This document shows positions 7,836 to 18,691 of a stretch of DNA of 64,000 nt, piece by piece. The DNA is from Bhargavaea cecembensis. Its GTDB lineage: Bacteria; Bacillota; Bacilli; Bacillales_A; Planococcaceae. A program made the translations under genes and the position numbers. Within the stretch, counting starts at the first letter, position 1. Every line of letters begins with the position of its first letter. Where the stretch lies: the NCBI RefSeq assembly GCF_001619585.1, contig NZ_LQNT01000009.1:310001-374000 (forward strand), read 5' to 3'. The notes under the pieces are model-generated. The model saw only the letters and a list, made by a program, of their open reading frames with translations. It was not told the origin of the DNA and made no database searches.

Positions 7836-8765
7836 TCAGTTATACATGGAGAGCCGCTTGCGTTCAAGCAGTTGTTTTTGTGTAAGTTCATCCGCATTGT
7901 CACGTTCATGACGGAACCAGCTCAGGAAGATCTTGCCGAGTACAACTCCGTAAATAATCTCCTGGAGAATCTTCATCATAACCCCGCCCATCTGCTGATC
8001 GTAGAGGATCGGCATCGACGTGAACACTTCCGGTCCTGAAAGGCCGGTGCCGGACAGTGCGCTGAGAGTCGAAGCAGGAACACAGAGCGCCATCGACATC
8101 AGCCACGCTTCCCCGCTCTGGTAGGTCTCGTACACAGGCGTATCGACAAAGATGATCAGCGCGCACGCAGGAGTGATCAGTATCGCGCTGGAGATGATAT
8201 AGGCGATCTTGTGCAGGCCCTGCTTCAGTCTTGGTGCAAAGTCATTTTCATTGAGGAGCGGCCACCAGAGACATAGCGCGGAGATAAAGAGCGTAATCGT
8301 GAAGACCGCATGCAGCGGGATGCTGAGCTTGATCGTATCCAGAATCACGGGAAGGTGATAAACCGAGAACATTGCGCTGAATAAGATGACGCTGACAAGC
8401 GGTTTGGTAAGCACACGGAGAATCGTTCCGAGAACAGGTACAGCGAAGACTTTTCTCCAGATCCACACCGGAATCCCCTTGATGAGGAACGGTGCTGCGA
8501 CCAGAAGAAGGATCGCCATCTGGACCATGTGCATGCTGAACAGGATATGGCCAAGAAGGTCAACCGGTGATCCCTTGGTGATGTAAACGAGCAGCATTCC
8601 TGCAGAAAAATAAATCAGATTGCTGCGCGAGAGCGGTTCGCTGCCTTCAAAGCGGTCACGCCATTTTACAGTGATGGCCAGGTAGAGCAGGAACAGGACG
8701 ACGAGCGTCAGGAAAAAGTATGGGCTCCAAAGCGCCCTGAAACCGAATATGCTAATTGGCACCAT
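7836..8765 (-). CDS. ctaG: Cytochrome c oxidase assembly factor CtaG (caa3-type)
   Basis: About 309 residues of integral membrane protein with seven or so helices (SPYFFLTLVVLFLLYLAI; LIYFSAGMLLVYITKGSP; ILLLVAAPFLIKGIP and others) and conserved HILFSMHMVQM and SVYHLPVI. CtaG is required for formation of active caa3 oxidase in B. subtilis. The open frame extends upstream to 8912, but AAGGAG sits 8 nt before the ATG at 8765, and MVPISIFGFRALWSP aligns with known CtaG N-termini. A terminator lies between ctaF and ctaG, so ctaG and the DUF420 gene may need a separate promoter or readthrough. Confidence 0.9.
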   Translation of the reverse strand: MVPISIFGFRALWSPYFFLTLVVLFLLYLAITVKWRDRFEGSEPLSRSNLIYFSAGMLLVYITKGSPVDLLGHILFSMHMVQMAILLLVAAPFLIKGIPVWIWRKVFAVPVLGTILRVLTKPLVSVILFSAMFSVYHLPVILDTIKLSIPLHAVFTITLFISALCLWWPLLNENDFAPRLKQGLHKIAYIISSAILITPACALIIFVDTPVYETYQSGEAWLMSMALCVPASTLSALSGTGLSGPEVFTSMPILYDQQMGGVMMKILQEIIYGVVLGKIFLSWFRHERDNADELTQKQLLERKRLSMYN

Positions 8766-8902
8766 TGCCATCGCTCCTTTTAAAGGTCTCTTCCCATTAT
8801 AAGCCCGGGAGATAGGCGAATCAATGAACGAACTATGACACCTGCCGTTCCGGACTGCAACAGATGGATATCGCCTTACCCAAGCATGGCCATCAGAAAA
8901 TG

Positions 8903-8940
8903 AAAAAAACATCCCGGAAGCAAATTTGCTTCCGGGATGT
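8903..8940 (-). terminator. Terminator or attenuator between ctaF and ctaG
   Basis: A 32-bp perfect palindrome (8909-8940, arms ACATCCCGGAAGCAAA / TTTGCTTCCGGGATGT), followed on the minus strand by TTTTTTT. It should end or reduce the ctaCDEF transcript before ctaG. Confidence 0.85.
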
Positions 8941-8947
8941 TACTGCA

Positions 8948-9280
8948 TTACCACCAGATGATGGTGACAAATGTCAGGACGGTCAGGAACGCGACGAGCA
9001 CCCCGCCGTACATGAAGAAGGCAACCAAGCCATGGCCTTTTTCGCTCATGTGCATGAAGTAATAAAGCTGGAGTCCGACCTGCACTGCTGCAAGAAGGAG
9101 TACGACCGGCACGACAAAGTAGGCGGAGAAGCCTGCCTGGACAGCAGCGAAGGAGATCAGCGTCATGAAGATCATGAGCGCGAACATCATCAGCTGGCTG
9201 CGCATCAGCCGGTCAGAACGGCGCTTCTTGTAATCGTACTCGGCCGGTGTCTTTTCAACGATCTCGATATCGTGTGCCAT
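8948..9280 (-). CDS. ctaF: Cytochrome c oxidase subunit IV (caa3-type, CtaF)
   Basis: 110 residues with three helices (LMMFALMIFMTLISFAAVQ; YFVVPVVLLLAAVQVGLQL; GLVAFFMYGGVLVAFLTVL) and the YYFMHMSEKGHG motif of bacterial subunit IV. A small structural subunit of the heme-copper oxidase. It starts one base after the ctaE stop. Confidence 0.92.
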   Translation of the reverse strand: MAHDIEIVEKTPAEYDYKKRRSDRLMRSQLMMFALMIFMTLISFAAVQAGFSAYFVVPVVLLLAAVQVGLQLYYFMHMSEKGHGLVAFFMYGGVLVAFLTVLTFVTIIWW

Positions 9281-9281
9281 C

Positions 9282-9907
9282 TTAACCGACCACTCCCATC
9301 AAGTAGACTACCGTGAAGATGAATACCCAGACGACGTCGATAAAGTGCCAGTACAGTGAGAACGTGTAGTACTTCGTGGCATTGTACAGATTCAGTCCGC
9401 GTTTCGCATTTCGCAGGATCAGGAGCGTCAGCCAGACAAGGCCAAGCGCAACGTGGAGACCGTGCGTACCGACAAGCGTGTAGAACGCTGAGCTGAATGC
9501 ACTGTTGCTGAACGTGAAGCCGAGGTGGATGTAGTGATTGAACTCATATACTTCAAGGGCAAGGAAGCCGAGGCCGAGGAAGCCTGTGATGGCCAGCCAG
9601 AGCTGCATCTGCTTGAAGTTGTAGTTCTTCATATGATACATCGCGTATACGCTCGTCAGGGACGATGTCAGAAGAAGCATCGTCATGACAAAGACAAGCG
9701 GAAGTTCAAAGAGTGTTTCGGTGCGGAACTCGTTCCCATCCGGAACCGAGTTCTTAAGCGCGAGATAGGTTGCAAAGAGCGTGGCGAACAGGACGGTCTC
9801 TCCACCAAGGAAGAGCCAGAAGCCGACGAATTTATTCTTGGCTTCCATCGTGGCCGTCTCGGGATGATCCGGCCAGGACTGAGGTGTGAATTTTGTATTC
9901 AGATCCA

Positions 9908-9908
<1 letters not shown>
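9282..9908 (-). CDS. ctaE: Cytochrome c oxidase subunit III (CtaE)
   Basis: 208 residues with five helices. The subunit III signatures FWLFLGGETVLFATLFATYL, YTLVGTHGLHVALGLVWL and YWHFIDVVWVFIFTVVYL are present. It stabilises the oxidase core. The start codon overlaps the ctaD stop as TGATG, so translation is coupled. The length is typical of the Bacillus protein. Confidence 0.95.
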
Positions 9909-11782
<1,874 letters not shown>

Positions 11783-11809
11783 TGTTAGTTACCCTCCTTT
11801 ACCGGTACC

Positions 11810-12877
11810 TTATTCTTCTACTTTCAGATCGAGCAGATAATCTGCAATGGCATCAAGGTCTTCTTCCGACAGATCGCCGAAGGCCGGCATCAGGTTGCCT
11901 GGCTTGTACTTCTGGGGATCCTTGATCCAGTCGATCGTGTTTTGCTTGTCGTGCTCCAGGAAACCTGCAACACGGTTGCGGTCGCCGAAAGTGGTAAGGT
12001 TCGGAGCCGAAGCACCGCTTGTGCCGACACCGGAAACTGCGTGGCAGTAGAGACAGCTATTTGCAAACGCAGCCTCACCCGCATCCGCGGAATCAGGGTT
12101 TGCCGTTGCGCCTTCTGTGTCCTTCATGGCTGCAACCCAGCCATCAAACTCATCAGGGCTCAGGGTTTTTACCTTGAAGTCCATGAGAGCGTGGGAAGGA
12201 CCGCAGAGTTCGGCACATTTCCCGTAGAAGACGCCGTCTTCAAGGTCTTTCGATTCTTTATCGAATGTCAGATAGAACTTGTTGACGTTCTCGACGTTCG
12301 TGTCAAGCTTACCGCCGACTGCCGGAATCCAGAAGGAGTGCTTGACGTCGGAAGCGATCAGGTTAAAGTAAACTTTCTCTCCTGTCGGAACGACGAGCTC
12401 CTGGGCAGTGACGATTCCGTGTTCGGGATATTCGAACTCCCACCAGTAAAGCTTCGCCGTCACGTTGACAACGAGGTTTTCCGCATTGCCTTCATCGTCT
12501 GTGGCTTCCATTGCCGATACGTCACCCAGTTTATAGGTGTAGTAGACAGTCGGAACCGCCATGATAATGACGAGAAGAATCGGGATCGCCGTCCAGATGA
12601 ATTCGAGCTTGTGGCTTCCCTCCACGTCTTTCGGCATGTGGTCGTCACCCAGCTTCTTGCGGCGGAACTTTGCAAGTGCGATGAAGTAGATGGTGAACAC
12701 AACTGCCATGACGAGGATCATGATGCCGGTCGTCAGGAGCAGGAGATTAAACTGATCCTGCCCGACTTCCCCTGCCGGAAGAAGCGTCGAGAGGTATTCT
12801 TCGCCGCAACCCGACAGGATGATGGTGAGGGCTGCCAGCAGCGTTACAAGGCGCCATTTCTTGAGTCCTTTCATCAT
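11810..12877 (-). CDS. ctaC: Cytochrome c oxidase subunit II with fused cytochrome c domain (CtaC)
   Basis: 355 residues. The signal sequence ends in a lipobox (LTIILSGC), so the mature protein is a lipoprotein. Two transmembrane helices follow (FNLLLLTTGIMILVMAVVF; LEFIWTAIPILLVIIMAV), then the CuA domain with GKCAELCGPSHALMDFKV, and a C-terminal cytochrome c domain with the heme site CLYCHAV and axial Met in NLMPAFGDL. The fused c domain identifies a caa3-type oxidase that takes electrons from cytochrome c. It is the first gene of the ctaCDEF block. Confidence 0.97.
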   Translation of the reverse strand: MMKGLKKWRLVTLLAALTIILSGCGEEYLSTLLPAGEVGQDQFNLLLLTTGIMILVMAVVFTIYFIALAKFRRKKLGDDHMPKDVEGSHKLEFIWTAIPILLVIIMAVPTVYYTYKLGDVSAMEATDDEGNAENLVVNVTAKLYWWEFEYPEHGIVTAQELVVPTGEKVYFNLIASDVKHSFWIPAVGGKLDTNVENVNKFYLTFDKESKDLEDGVFYGKCAELCGPSHALMDFKVKTLSPDEFDGWVAAMKDTEGATANPDSADAGEAAFANSCLYCHAVSGVGTSGASAPNLTTFGDRNRVAGFLEHDKQNTIDWIKDPQKYKPGNLMPAFGDLSEEDLDAIADYLLDLKVEE

Positions 12878-12971
12878 CGATTAACCAAACCTCTCTTTCA
12901 CAGATGTTTTCAGATATGAGGACGGAGTGCCCAATTTATGATGAATTCTTATCAAAGAAAGAATTCCGCAA

Positions 12972-13886
12972 TCAGATGATGACCGCGAAGATGATCATCG
13001 AGACGAATAGGATCGTCATGTAGTTCAGCGAGTACACGAACATGCGTGTTGCCCATTTGAGGTCGTCTTCCGCCCTGAAGCCTTTCAGGGCGATAAAGAG
13101 CCAGCCTGCGTTAAGCGCCGTTGCCAGAACAATGAATGGCCAGCCAAGCTGAGGCAGCAGGAATGGGAGCGGGAATAAAACGAGGACCCAGGCGAGCATG
13201 GATTTTTTCGTCCGGGCAAATCCTTTTACGACCGGGAGCATCGGAATGCCCGCTGCCCGGTATTCTTCCGTCCTTCTCATGGCGATGGCATAGAAGTGAG
13301 GCGGCTGCCAGGCAAACATGATCAGGAAGAGCGCCCATGCACCAGGACCGAGCGAGGGCTCTACGGCGGCCCATCCGATCAGCGGAGGTATGGCCCCGGA
13401 AATACTGCCGACAATCGTGTTGCTGACATGCTTTCTCTTGGACCACATTGAGTAGAGTACGACATAGCTGAAGACTCCCGCAATTCCCCAAAGTCCCGCC
13501 GTCGTGCTTGCGGAGAACAGTAGTATCTCTCCGATCAGCATGAAGGTGACCGACATGGCAAAAACCGCCGGTGCTCTGAAGCGACCCGTGACGGTCGGAC
13601 GCGATTTGGTCCGCGACATGACAGGGTCGATGTCCCTGTCGATCAGGTTGTTCATCGCAGCCGCTCCGGCGACGATGAGCGCAGACCCGATTACGACATA
13701 AAACAGCAAGTCCAACGCGTCCAGAAAGTGCCGGCCGGCGAACTGGATTGCAAGGAAGAAACCGGTAAACGCCGTAATGACATTTGAGTTCACGATGCCG
13801 ATCTTGATGAGTGCCAAAAAGTCCTTCATGAAGGAAGCGGATTCAGCTTCCGCCGCTGTTGCATGTGCGGTGCGACTGTTTGTCAT
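12972..13886 (-). CDS. ctaB: Protoheme IX farnesyltransferase (heme O synthase, CtaB)
   Basis: 304 residues with about eight to nine helices. Farnesylates heme B to heme O, the substrate of CtaA. It has the UbiA-type Asp-rich motif NNLIDRDIDPVMSRTKSRP, and a second conserved loop (MFAWQPPHFYAIAMRRTEEY). The start follows GAAAGGAGGGG. It is divergent from ctaA, as in B. subtilis, and lies 94 bp upstream of ctaC. Confidence 0.95.
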   Translation of the reverse strand: MTNSRTAHATAAEAESASFMKDFLALIKIGIVNSNVITAFTGFFLAIQFAGRHFLDALDLLFYVVIGSALIVAGAAAMNNLIDRDIDPVMSRTKSRPTVTGRFRAPAVFAMSVTFMLIGEILLFSASTTAGLWGIAGVFSYVVLYSMWSKRKHVSNTIVGSISGAIPPLIGWAAVEPSLGPGAWALFLIMFAWQPPHFYAIAMRRTEEYRAAGIPMLPVVKGFARTKKSMLAWVLVLFPLPFLLPQLGWPFIVLATALNAGWLFIALKGFRAEDDLKWATRMFVYSLNYMTILFVSMIIFAVII

Positions 13887-14203
13887 GAAACCCCTCCTTT
13901 CGAACTGCCGGCAAGTTCCGCTACACTTTACTATAGCTGAATTTCGGGCCGAATTCTATACATAACCCGAATTTGTCGAATCATAGCGGACCCCCGTATA
14001 TTAGAGCGCAGCATCTCTATAGTAATGCATTTAAGAATTTCATTTGTGAAGCCTTTGAGCCTTTTTTATGAACAAATTGTGAAATGGAGTGCGGCCGGGT
14101 GTTCCGTCCGCGTGTCGCCGTTGTTTTTGCACTGCTTTTCCGATATCATCAGTTAAGCGACACCGTCACCAAACGGTTTAGAACTTATAAAGAGGTGTCA
14201 TTC
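13887..14203. promoter_or_regulatory. ctaB-ctaA divergent control region with ResD-like boxes and a ctaA promoter
   Basis: Gene-free region of 317 bp. On the plus strand, TTGTTT (14121-14126), 17 nt, TATCAT (14144-14149) is a plausible sigma-A promoter for ctaA. Upstream are TTTGTGAAG (14043-14051) and ATTGTGAAA (14076-14084), close to the ResD consensus TTTGTGAAT, 33 bp (about three helical turns) apart. In B. subtilis this same intergenic region is activated by the ResD response regulator. The boxes are short, so the match is suggestive only. Confidence 0.45.
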
Positions 14204-15124
14204 ATGCAGCACAATCGAACACTGAAATGGCTCGCCGTTGCTTCGACGATCGGCATGCTCGCCATCCTTTTGGGCGGGGCGCTCGTCACAAAAACGGAAA
14301 GCGGGATGGGCTGCGGCAGGCACTGGCCCGGCTGCAACGGAGAACTGATCCCTACCGAGATAAACGCAGAAGTGCTGATCGAATTCTCGCACCGCCTGGT
14401 TACCGGTGTGGTCGGAATCCTGATCGTCCTTCTTTCCGTCTGGGCATGGCGAGCCCTAGGACATATACGCGAAACAAAGTTTCTGTCGTTCATGGCCATT
14501 TTCTTCCTCGTCCTGCAGGCATTGATCGGTGCGGCGCAGGTGCTCTGGGGACAGGGTGACTTCATCCTCGCCCTCCACTTCGGCATCTCCCTGATCTCCT
14601 TTACTGCGGTCTTCCTGCTCACACTCCTCATTTTTGAGGTTGACCGGAAATTCGATGCAGAGAATGTGAGAATCGGCAATAAACTGAAGTGGCATACGAT
14701 CGGCGTTACACTCTATTCGTATATCGTCGTCTATACGGGTGCACTGGTACGCCACACTGATTCAGGTTTGGTCTGCCGCGACTGGCCGTTCTGCCGGAAT
14801 GACGACATCGGCCTTCCCACAAACATGCATGAGTGGGTGCAGATGGGCCACAGATTTGCCGCACTGCTCATCATGATCTGGATCGCCTATATCTTCTTTC
14901 ATGCTTGGAAGCATTACCATAACCAGAAGGCTGTCAGCCGGGGCTGGCTGATCGCGCTGATCCTTGTTCTGGCACAGGCCTCGACAGGCATGCTCGTGGT
15001 TCTTACCCGCGCCAACCTGGCTGCGGCACTGATCCACTCACTGATCATTTCTCTATTGTTCGGCCTCCTCTGTTACATGATCCTGCTCGTTTCAAGGAGC
15101 CGCAATTTCGGGAAAAAGGCATAA
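14204..15124 (+). CDS. ctaA: Heme A synthase (CtaA)
   Basis: 306 residues with eight helices in two four-helix halves. Converts heme O to heme A. It has the conserved GGALVTKTESGMGCGRHWPGC and IEFSHRLVTG in the first half, and GALVRHTDSGLVCRDWPFC and QMGHRFAALLI in the second, giving the Cys pairs and heme-ligand His residues. I chose the ATG at 14204, with AAAGAGGTG 6 nt upstream, over the longer frame from 14084. It is transcribed away from ctaB. Confidence 0.95.
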   Translation: MQHNRTLKWLAVASTIGMLAILLGGALVTKTESGMGCGRHWPGCNGELIPTEINAEVLIEFSHRLVTGVVGILIVLLSVWAWRALGHIRETKFLSFMAIFFLVLQALIGAAQVLWGQGDFILALHFGISLISFTAVFLLTLLIFEVDRKFDAENVRIGNKLKWHTIGVTLYSYIVVYTGALVRHTDSGLVCRDWPFCRNDDIGLPTNMHEWVQMGHRFAALLIMIWIAYIFFHAWKHYHNQKAVSRGWLIALILVLAQASTGMLVVLTRANLAAALIHSLIISLLFGLLCYMILLVSRSRNFGKKA

Positions 15125-15135
15125 ACCGGCGCCAA

Positions 15136-15170
15136 GCCGCAGACAATTTCCGTTGTCTGCGGCATTTTAC
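15136..15170 (+). terminator. ctaA terminator
   Basis: GCCGCAGACAA (15136-15146) / TTGTCTGCGGC (15153-15163), followed by ATTTT. Confidence 0.8.
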
Positions 15171-15186
15171 TGTTTTCACAAGAAAA

Positions 15187-15234
15187 CAAAAAACTGCAGC
15201 GAATGCCGCATACGGCATTCGCTGCAGTTTTTTT
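15187..15234 (-). terminator. pycA terminator (bidirectional)
   Basis: Sixteen-bp perfect stem ACTGCAGCGAATGCCG / CGGCATTCGCTGCAGT (15193-15228) with a 4-nt loop, A-run on one side and T-run on the other. Confidence 0.85.
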
Positions 15235-15235
15235 A

Positions 15236-18200
15236 TCAGTCTTCGTCCATTTCAATAAGAAGATCTCCGGTGGAGATGGAATCTCCCGCAGAAACATGGA
15301 TTTCTTTGACCGTTCCGTCGAATGGTGCCTGGACGGTCGTTTCCATCTTCATCGCTTCGGTGATGAGGAGGTGTTCGCCACGCTTGACCCTGCTGCCCCG
15401 GTCAATGGCAACTTTCAGAACCGTACCCGGCATGGTTGCGCCGATATGTTTGCTATTGCCCTTCTCCGCCTTTTTCCGCTGGATATGATCGGTCTCCGCG
15501 GATGCATCGTCGATGGAGATTTCACGCGGCTGGCCATTGAGTTCAAAGTAAAGGGTACGGGTGCCGTCCGGCTGTACTTCACCGATCGAGACGAGTTTGA
15601 CAATGAGGGTCTTCCCTTTCTCGATCTCCACTTCCACTTCTTCGCCGAGCTTCAGTCCGTAGAAGAAAGTAGGCGTATCGAGCACCGAGACATCGCCGAA
15701 CTTTTCCGACTGTGCCGCAAAGTCATCGAACACTTTCGGGTAGAGTGCATGCGCCAGGATATCGTGGGCGGAAACCGGGCGGCTCAGCTTCTCAAACAGC
15801 TGATCGCGGGCTCCCTGGAAGTCGAACGGTTCAAGCAGTTCGCCCGGGCGCACGGTAAGCGGCTCCCTCCCCTTCAGGATGACTTTCTGAAGCTCTTCCG
15901 GGAAACCGCCATACGGCTGGCCGATCTCACCGCGGAAAAATTCGATGACCGAATCCGGGAAGTCTATTGATCTGCCGCGTTCAATAACAGATTCTTCATC
16001 CAGATTGTTCTGGACCATGAAGAGGGCCATATCTCCGACCACTTTCGAAGAAGGCGTCACTTTGACGACGTCGCCGAACAGCATGTTGACGCGGCCATAC
16101 ATCTCCTTCACTTCATCCCAACGCTCACCGAGGCCAACGCCTTTCGCCTGCTGCTGCAGGTTGCTGTACTGGCCACCGGGCATTTCATGGGCATAGATCT
16201 CCGAGTGCGGGCTCTTCATGCCGCTCTCGAACCTTCCGTACATTTTCCGTACGTCTTCCCAATAATGGGAAAGCTCTTCAAGCGAACCGATATCTGCCCG
16301 GACATTGCGCTCCCTGCCCGAAAGCGCATAGGCCAGAGACGAAGCGCTTGGCTGGGAAGTCAGTCCGGCCATCGAGCCGAGTGCCGTGTCAACGATGTCC
16401 ACTCCGGCATCGATGGCACGGGCATACATGAAGATCCCGTTTCCGCTCGTGTCATGCGTATGCAGATGAATCGGAAGGGAAACCGTATCCTTCAGTTCGG
16501 ATACCAGACGGTAAGCCGCCTCGGGCTTCAGGAGCCCCGCCATATCCTTGATGGCAAGAATGTGCGCACCTGCATCTTCCAGTGCCTTCGCCATCTCCTT
16601 GTAATAGGAGACCGTATATTTCGCACGGCTGTCGTCCAGAATGTCTCCGGCATAACAGATGGCTGCTTCCGCAACCTTTCCTGACAGCCGGGTCTCATCA
16701 ATGGCGACTTCCATCTGTTTGATCCAGTTCAGGCTGTCGAAAATACGGAATACATCAATGCCCGCATCCGCGGATTTTCTGACGAATTCGCGGATTACGT
16801 TGTCCGGATAGTTTTTGTAGCCAACTGCATTAGACCCCCGGAACAGCATCTGGAACAGTACATTCGGGATTTTCTCACGAAGCTTGATCAGCCTGTCCCA
16901 CGGGCTCTCGCCGAGGAACCTGTAGCTGACGTCGAACGTCGCGCCGCCCCACATCTCAAGTGAGAACGCATCCTGCATGAGGCGTGCAGTTTCATCCCCG
17001 ATTTCCAGCAGGTCATGCGTCCGGACCCTTGTGGCAAGCAGCGACTGATGTGCATCCCGGAATGTGGTGTCTGTCAGGAGTACATCATCCTGTTCACTGA
17101 TCCAACGGGCAAGCCCTTCGGCACCTCGTTCTTCAAGTATCTGCTTTGTCCCTTGCTTCGGAGGAGCCGAAAGGTCGACAGATGGTTTCCGTGCAGGATG
17201 GAACACCGGCTTCTGTTCTTTTCCGATTCCCGGGAAGCCGTTGACCGTCACATTGCCGATATAAGTGAGAAGTTTTGTCCCGCGGTCCTTCCTTGTCGGG
17301 AAGATGAACAGGTCGGGCGTCTCATCGATGAATGCAGTATTGTACCTGCCGCTGAGAAAATCGGGATGTTTGACTACGTTTTCAAGAAACGGAATATTCG
17401 TTTTAATGCCGCGGATCCGGAATTCCTGGAGGTTCCGCTCCATCTTCGCCGCCGCTTCTTTGAACGTCATCCCCCATGTGGATACCTTGACCAGAAGGGA
17501 ATCATAGTGCGGCGTGATCACTGCGCCCTGGAAGCCGTTGCCCGCATCCAGACGGACGCCGAAACCGCCGCCGGAACGGTAGACCATCAGTTTGCCGGTA
17601 TCCGGCATGAAGTTGTTGAGCGGGTCTTCTGTCGTCACCCTGGACTGGATTGCAAAACCGAACAGTGGAATGCTTTCCTGTGCAGGGATGCCTGTCTCCG
17701 GATCGGAAAGGTTCTTGCCCTCGGCAATGTAGATTTGTGAGTGGACGATATCGATCCCTGTCACCATTTCCGTGATGGTGTGTTCCACCTGGATCCGGGG
17801 ATTGACTTCGATAAAGTAGAAGTTGTCCCCGTCGACGAGAAATTCAACCGTTCCGGCGTTGATGTATCCAGCATTTTTCATGAGGCGGACTGCCGCTCCG
17901 CAAATTTCCTCCCGGAGCTCATCCGAAATTGTGATCGACGGCGCAATTTCCACTACTTTCTGGTGGCGCCGCTGGACTGAGCAGTCGCGCTCATACAGAT
18001 GGACGACATTGCCGTATGTATCCGCCAGGATCTGGACTTCGATATGCTTCGGTTTATCAAGGAACTTCTCGACATAAACGTCGGATGATCCGAAAGCAGC
18101 CTTTGCTTCCGATTTCGCACGCTCGAAAGCTTCCGCTGTCTCATCAGCAGAGCGGACAACCCGCATTCCGCGGCCCCCGCCGCCGAGAGCCGCCTTGATA

Positions 18201-18676
18201 ATAATCGGATAGCCGTTTTGTTCCCCGAATGTTTGGACTTCTTCAAGCGAAGAAACAGGGCCGCCGCTTCCCGGAATTACCGGCAGATCAGCCTTGACCG
18301 CCTGTTCGCGTGCCTTGACCTTGTCGCCGAACATATCCAGATGGGAAGAGCGGGGCCCTATGAAGATGATGCCTTCTTCTTCGCAGCGCCTTGCGAATTC
18401 AACGTTTTCCGACAGGAAGCCGTATCCCGGATGGATGGCGTCCGCGCCGGAATCTTTCGCTATGGCGATGATCCCCTCAATATCAAGATAGGCATCGATC
18501 GGCTTTTTCCCCTTGCCGACCAGATATGCCTCATCCGCTTTGTAGCGGTGGAACGATCCGCTGTCCTCCGCCGAGTAGATGGCGACCGTACGGATCTTCA
18601 ATTCTGTGCAAGCCCGGAAAATCCGGATTGCAATCTCTCCCCGGTTCGCCACCAGGATCTTCTGGATTTTCCCCAT
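15236..18676 (-). CDS. pycA: Pyruvate carboxylase
   Basis: 1146 residues, full length for the single-chain enzyme that carboxylates pyruvate to oxaloacetate. Domains in order: biotin carboxylase (1-450; LVANRGEIAIRIFRA, ATP-grasp ALGGGGRGMRVV, EVNPRIQVEHTITE), carboxyltransferase (about 530-800; LTDTTFRDAHQSLLATRV, EMWGGATFDVSYRFL), and biotin carboxyl carrier (from about 1070) with the biotinylated Lys in ITEAMKMETTV. The ATG follows GAGGAG. Only 15 bp separate it from ftsW on the same strand, so the two may share a transcript. Confidence 0.97.
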   Translation of the reverse strand: MGKIQKILVANRGEIAIRIFRACTELKIRTVAIYSAEDSGSFHRYKADEAYLVGKGKKPIDAYLDIEGIIAIAKDSGADAIHPGYGFLSENVEFARRCEEEGIIFIGPRSSHLDMFGDKVKAREQAVKADLPVIPGSGGPVSSLEEVQTFGEQNGYPIIIKAALGGGGRGMRVVRSADETAEAFERAKSEAKAAFGSSDVYVEKFLDKPKHIEVQILADTYGNVVHLYERDCSVQRRHQKVVEIAPSITISDELREEICGAAVRLMKNAGYINAGTVEFLVDGDNFYFIEVNPRIQVEHTITEMVTGIDIVHSQIYIAEGKNLSDPETGIPAQESIPLFGFAIQSRVTTEDPLNNFMPDTGKLMVYRSGGGFGVRLDAGNGFQGAVITPHYDSLLVKVSTWGMTFKEAAAKMERNLQEFRIRGIKTNIPFLENVVKHPDFLSGRYNTAFIDETPDLFIFPTRKDRGTKLLTYIGNVTVNGFPGIGKEQKPVFHPARKPSVDLSAPPKQGTKQILEERGAEGLARWISEQDDVLLTDTTFRDAHQSLLATRVRTHDLLEIGDETARLMQDAFSLEMWGGATFDVSYRFLGESPWDRLIKLREKIPNVLFQMLFRGSNAVGYKNYPDNVIREFVRKSADAGIDVFRIFDSLNWIKQMEVAIDETRLSGKVAEAAICYAGDILDDSRAKYTVSYYKEMAKALEDAGAHILAIKDMAGLLKPEAAYRLVSELKDTVSLPIHLHTHDTSGNGIFMYARAIDAGVDIVDTALGSMAGLTSQPSASSLAYALSGRERNVRADIGSLEELSHYWEDVRKMYGRFESGMKSPHSEIYAHEMPGGQYSNLQQQAKGVGLGERWDEVKEMYGRVNMLFGDVVKVTPSSKVVGDMALFMVQNNLDEESVIERGRSIDFPDSVIEFFRGEIGQPYGGFPEELQKVILKGREPLTVRPGELLEPFDFQGARDQLFEKLSRPVSAHDILAHALYPKVFDDFAAQSEKFGDVSVLDTPTFFYGLKLGEEVEVEIEKGKTLIVKLVSIGEVQPDGTRTLYFELNGQPREISIDDASAETDHIQRKKAEKGNSKHIGATMPGTVLKVAIDRGSRVKRGEHLLITEAMKMETTVQAPFDGTVKEIHVSAGDSISTGDLLIEMDED

Positions 18677-18691
18677 TTCCCCATCTCCTCA

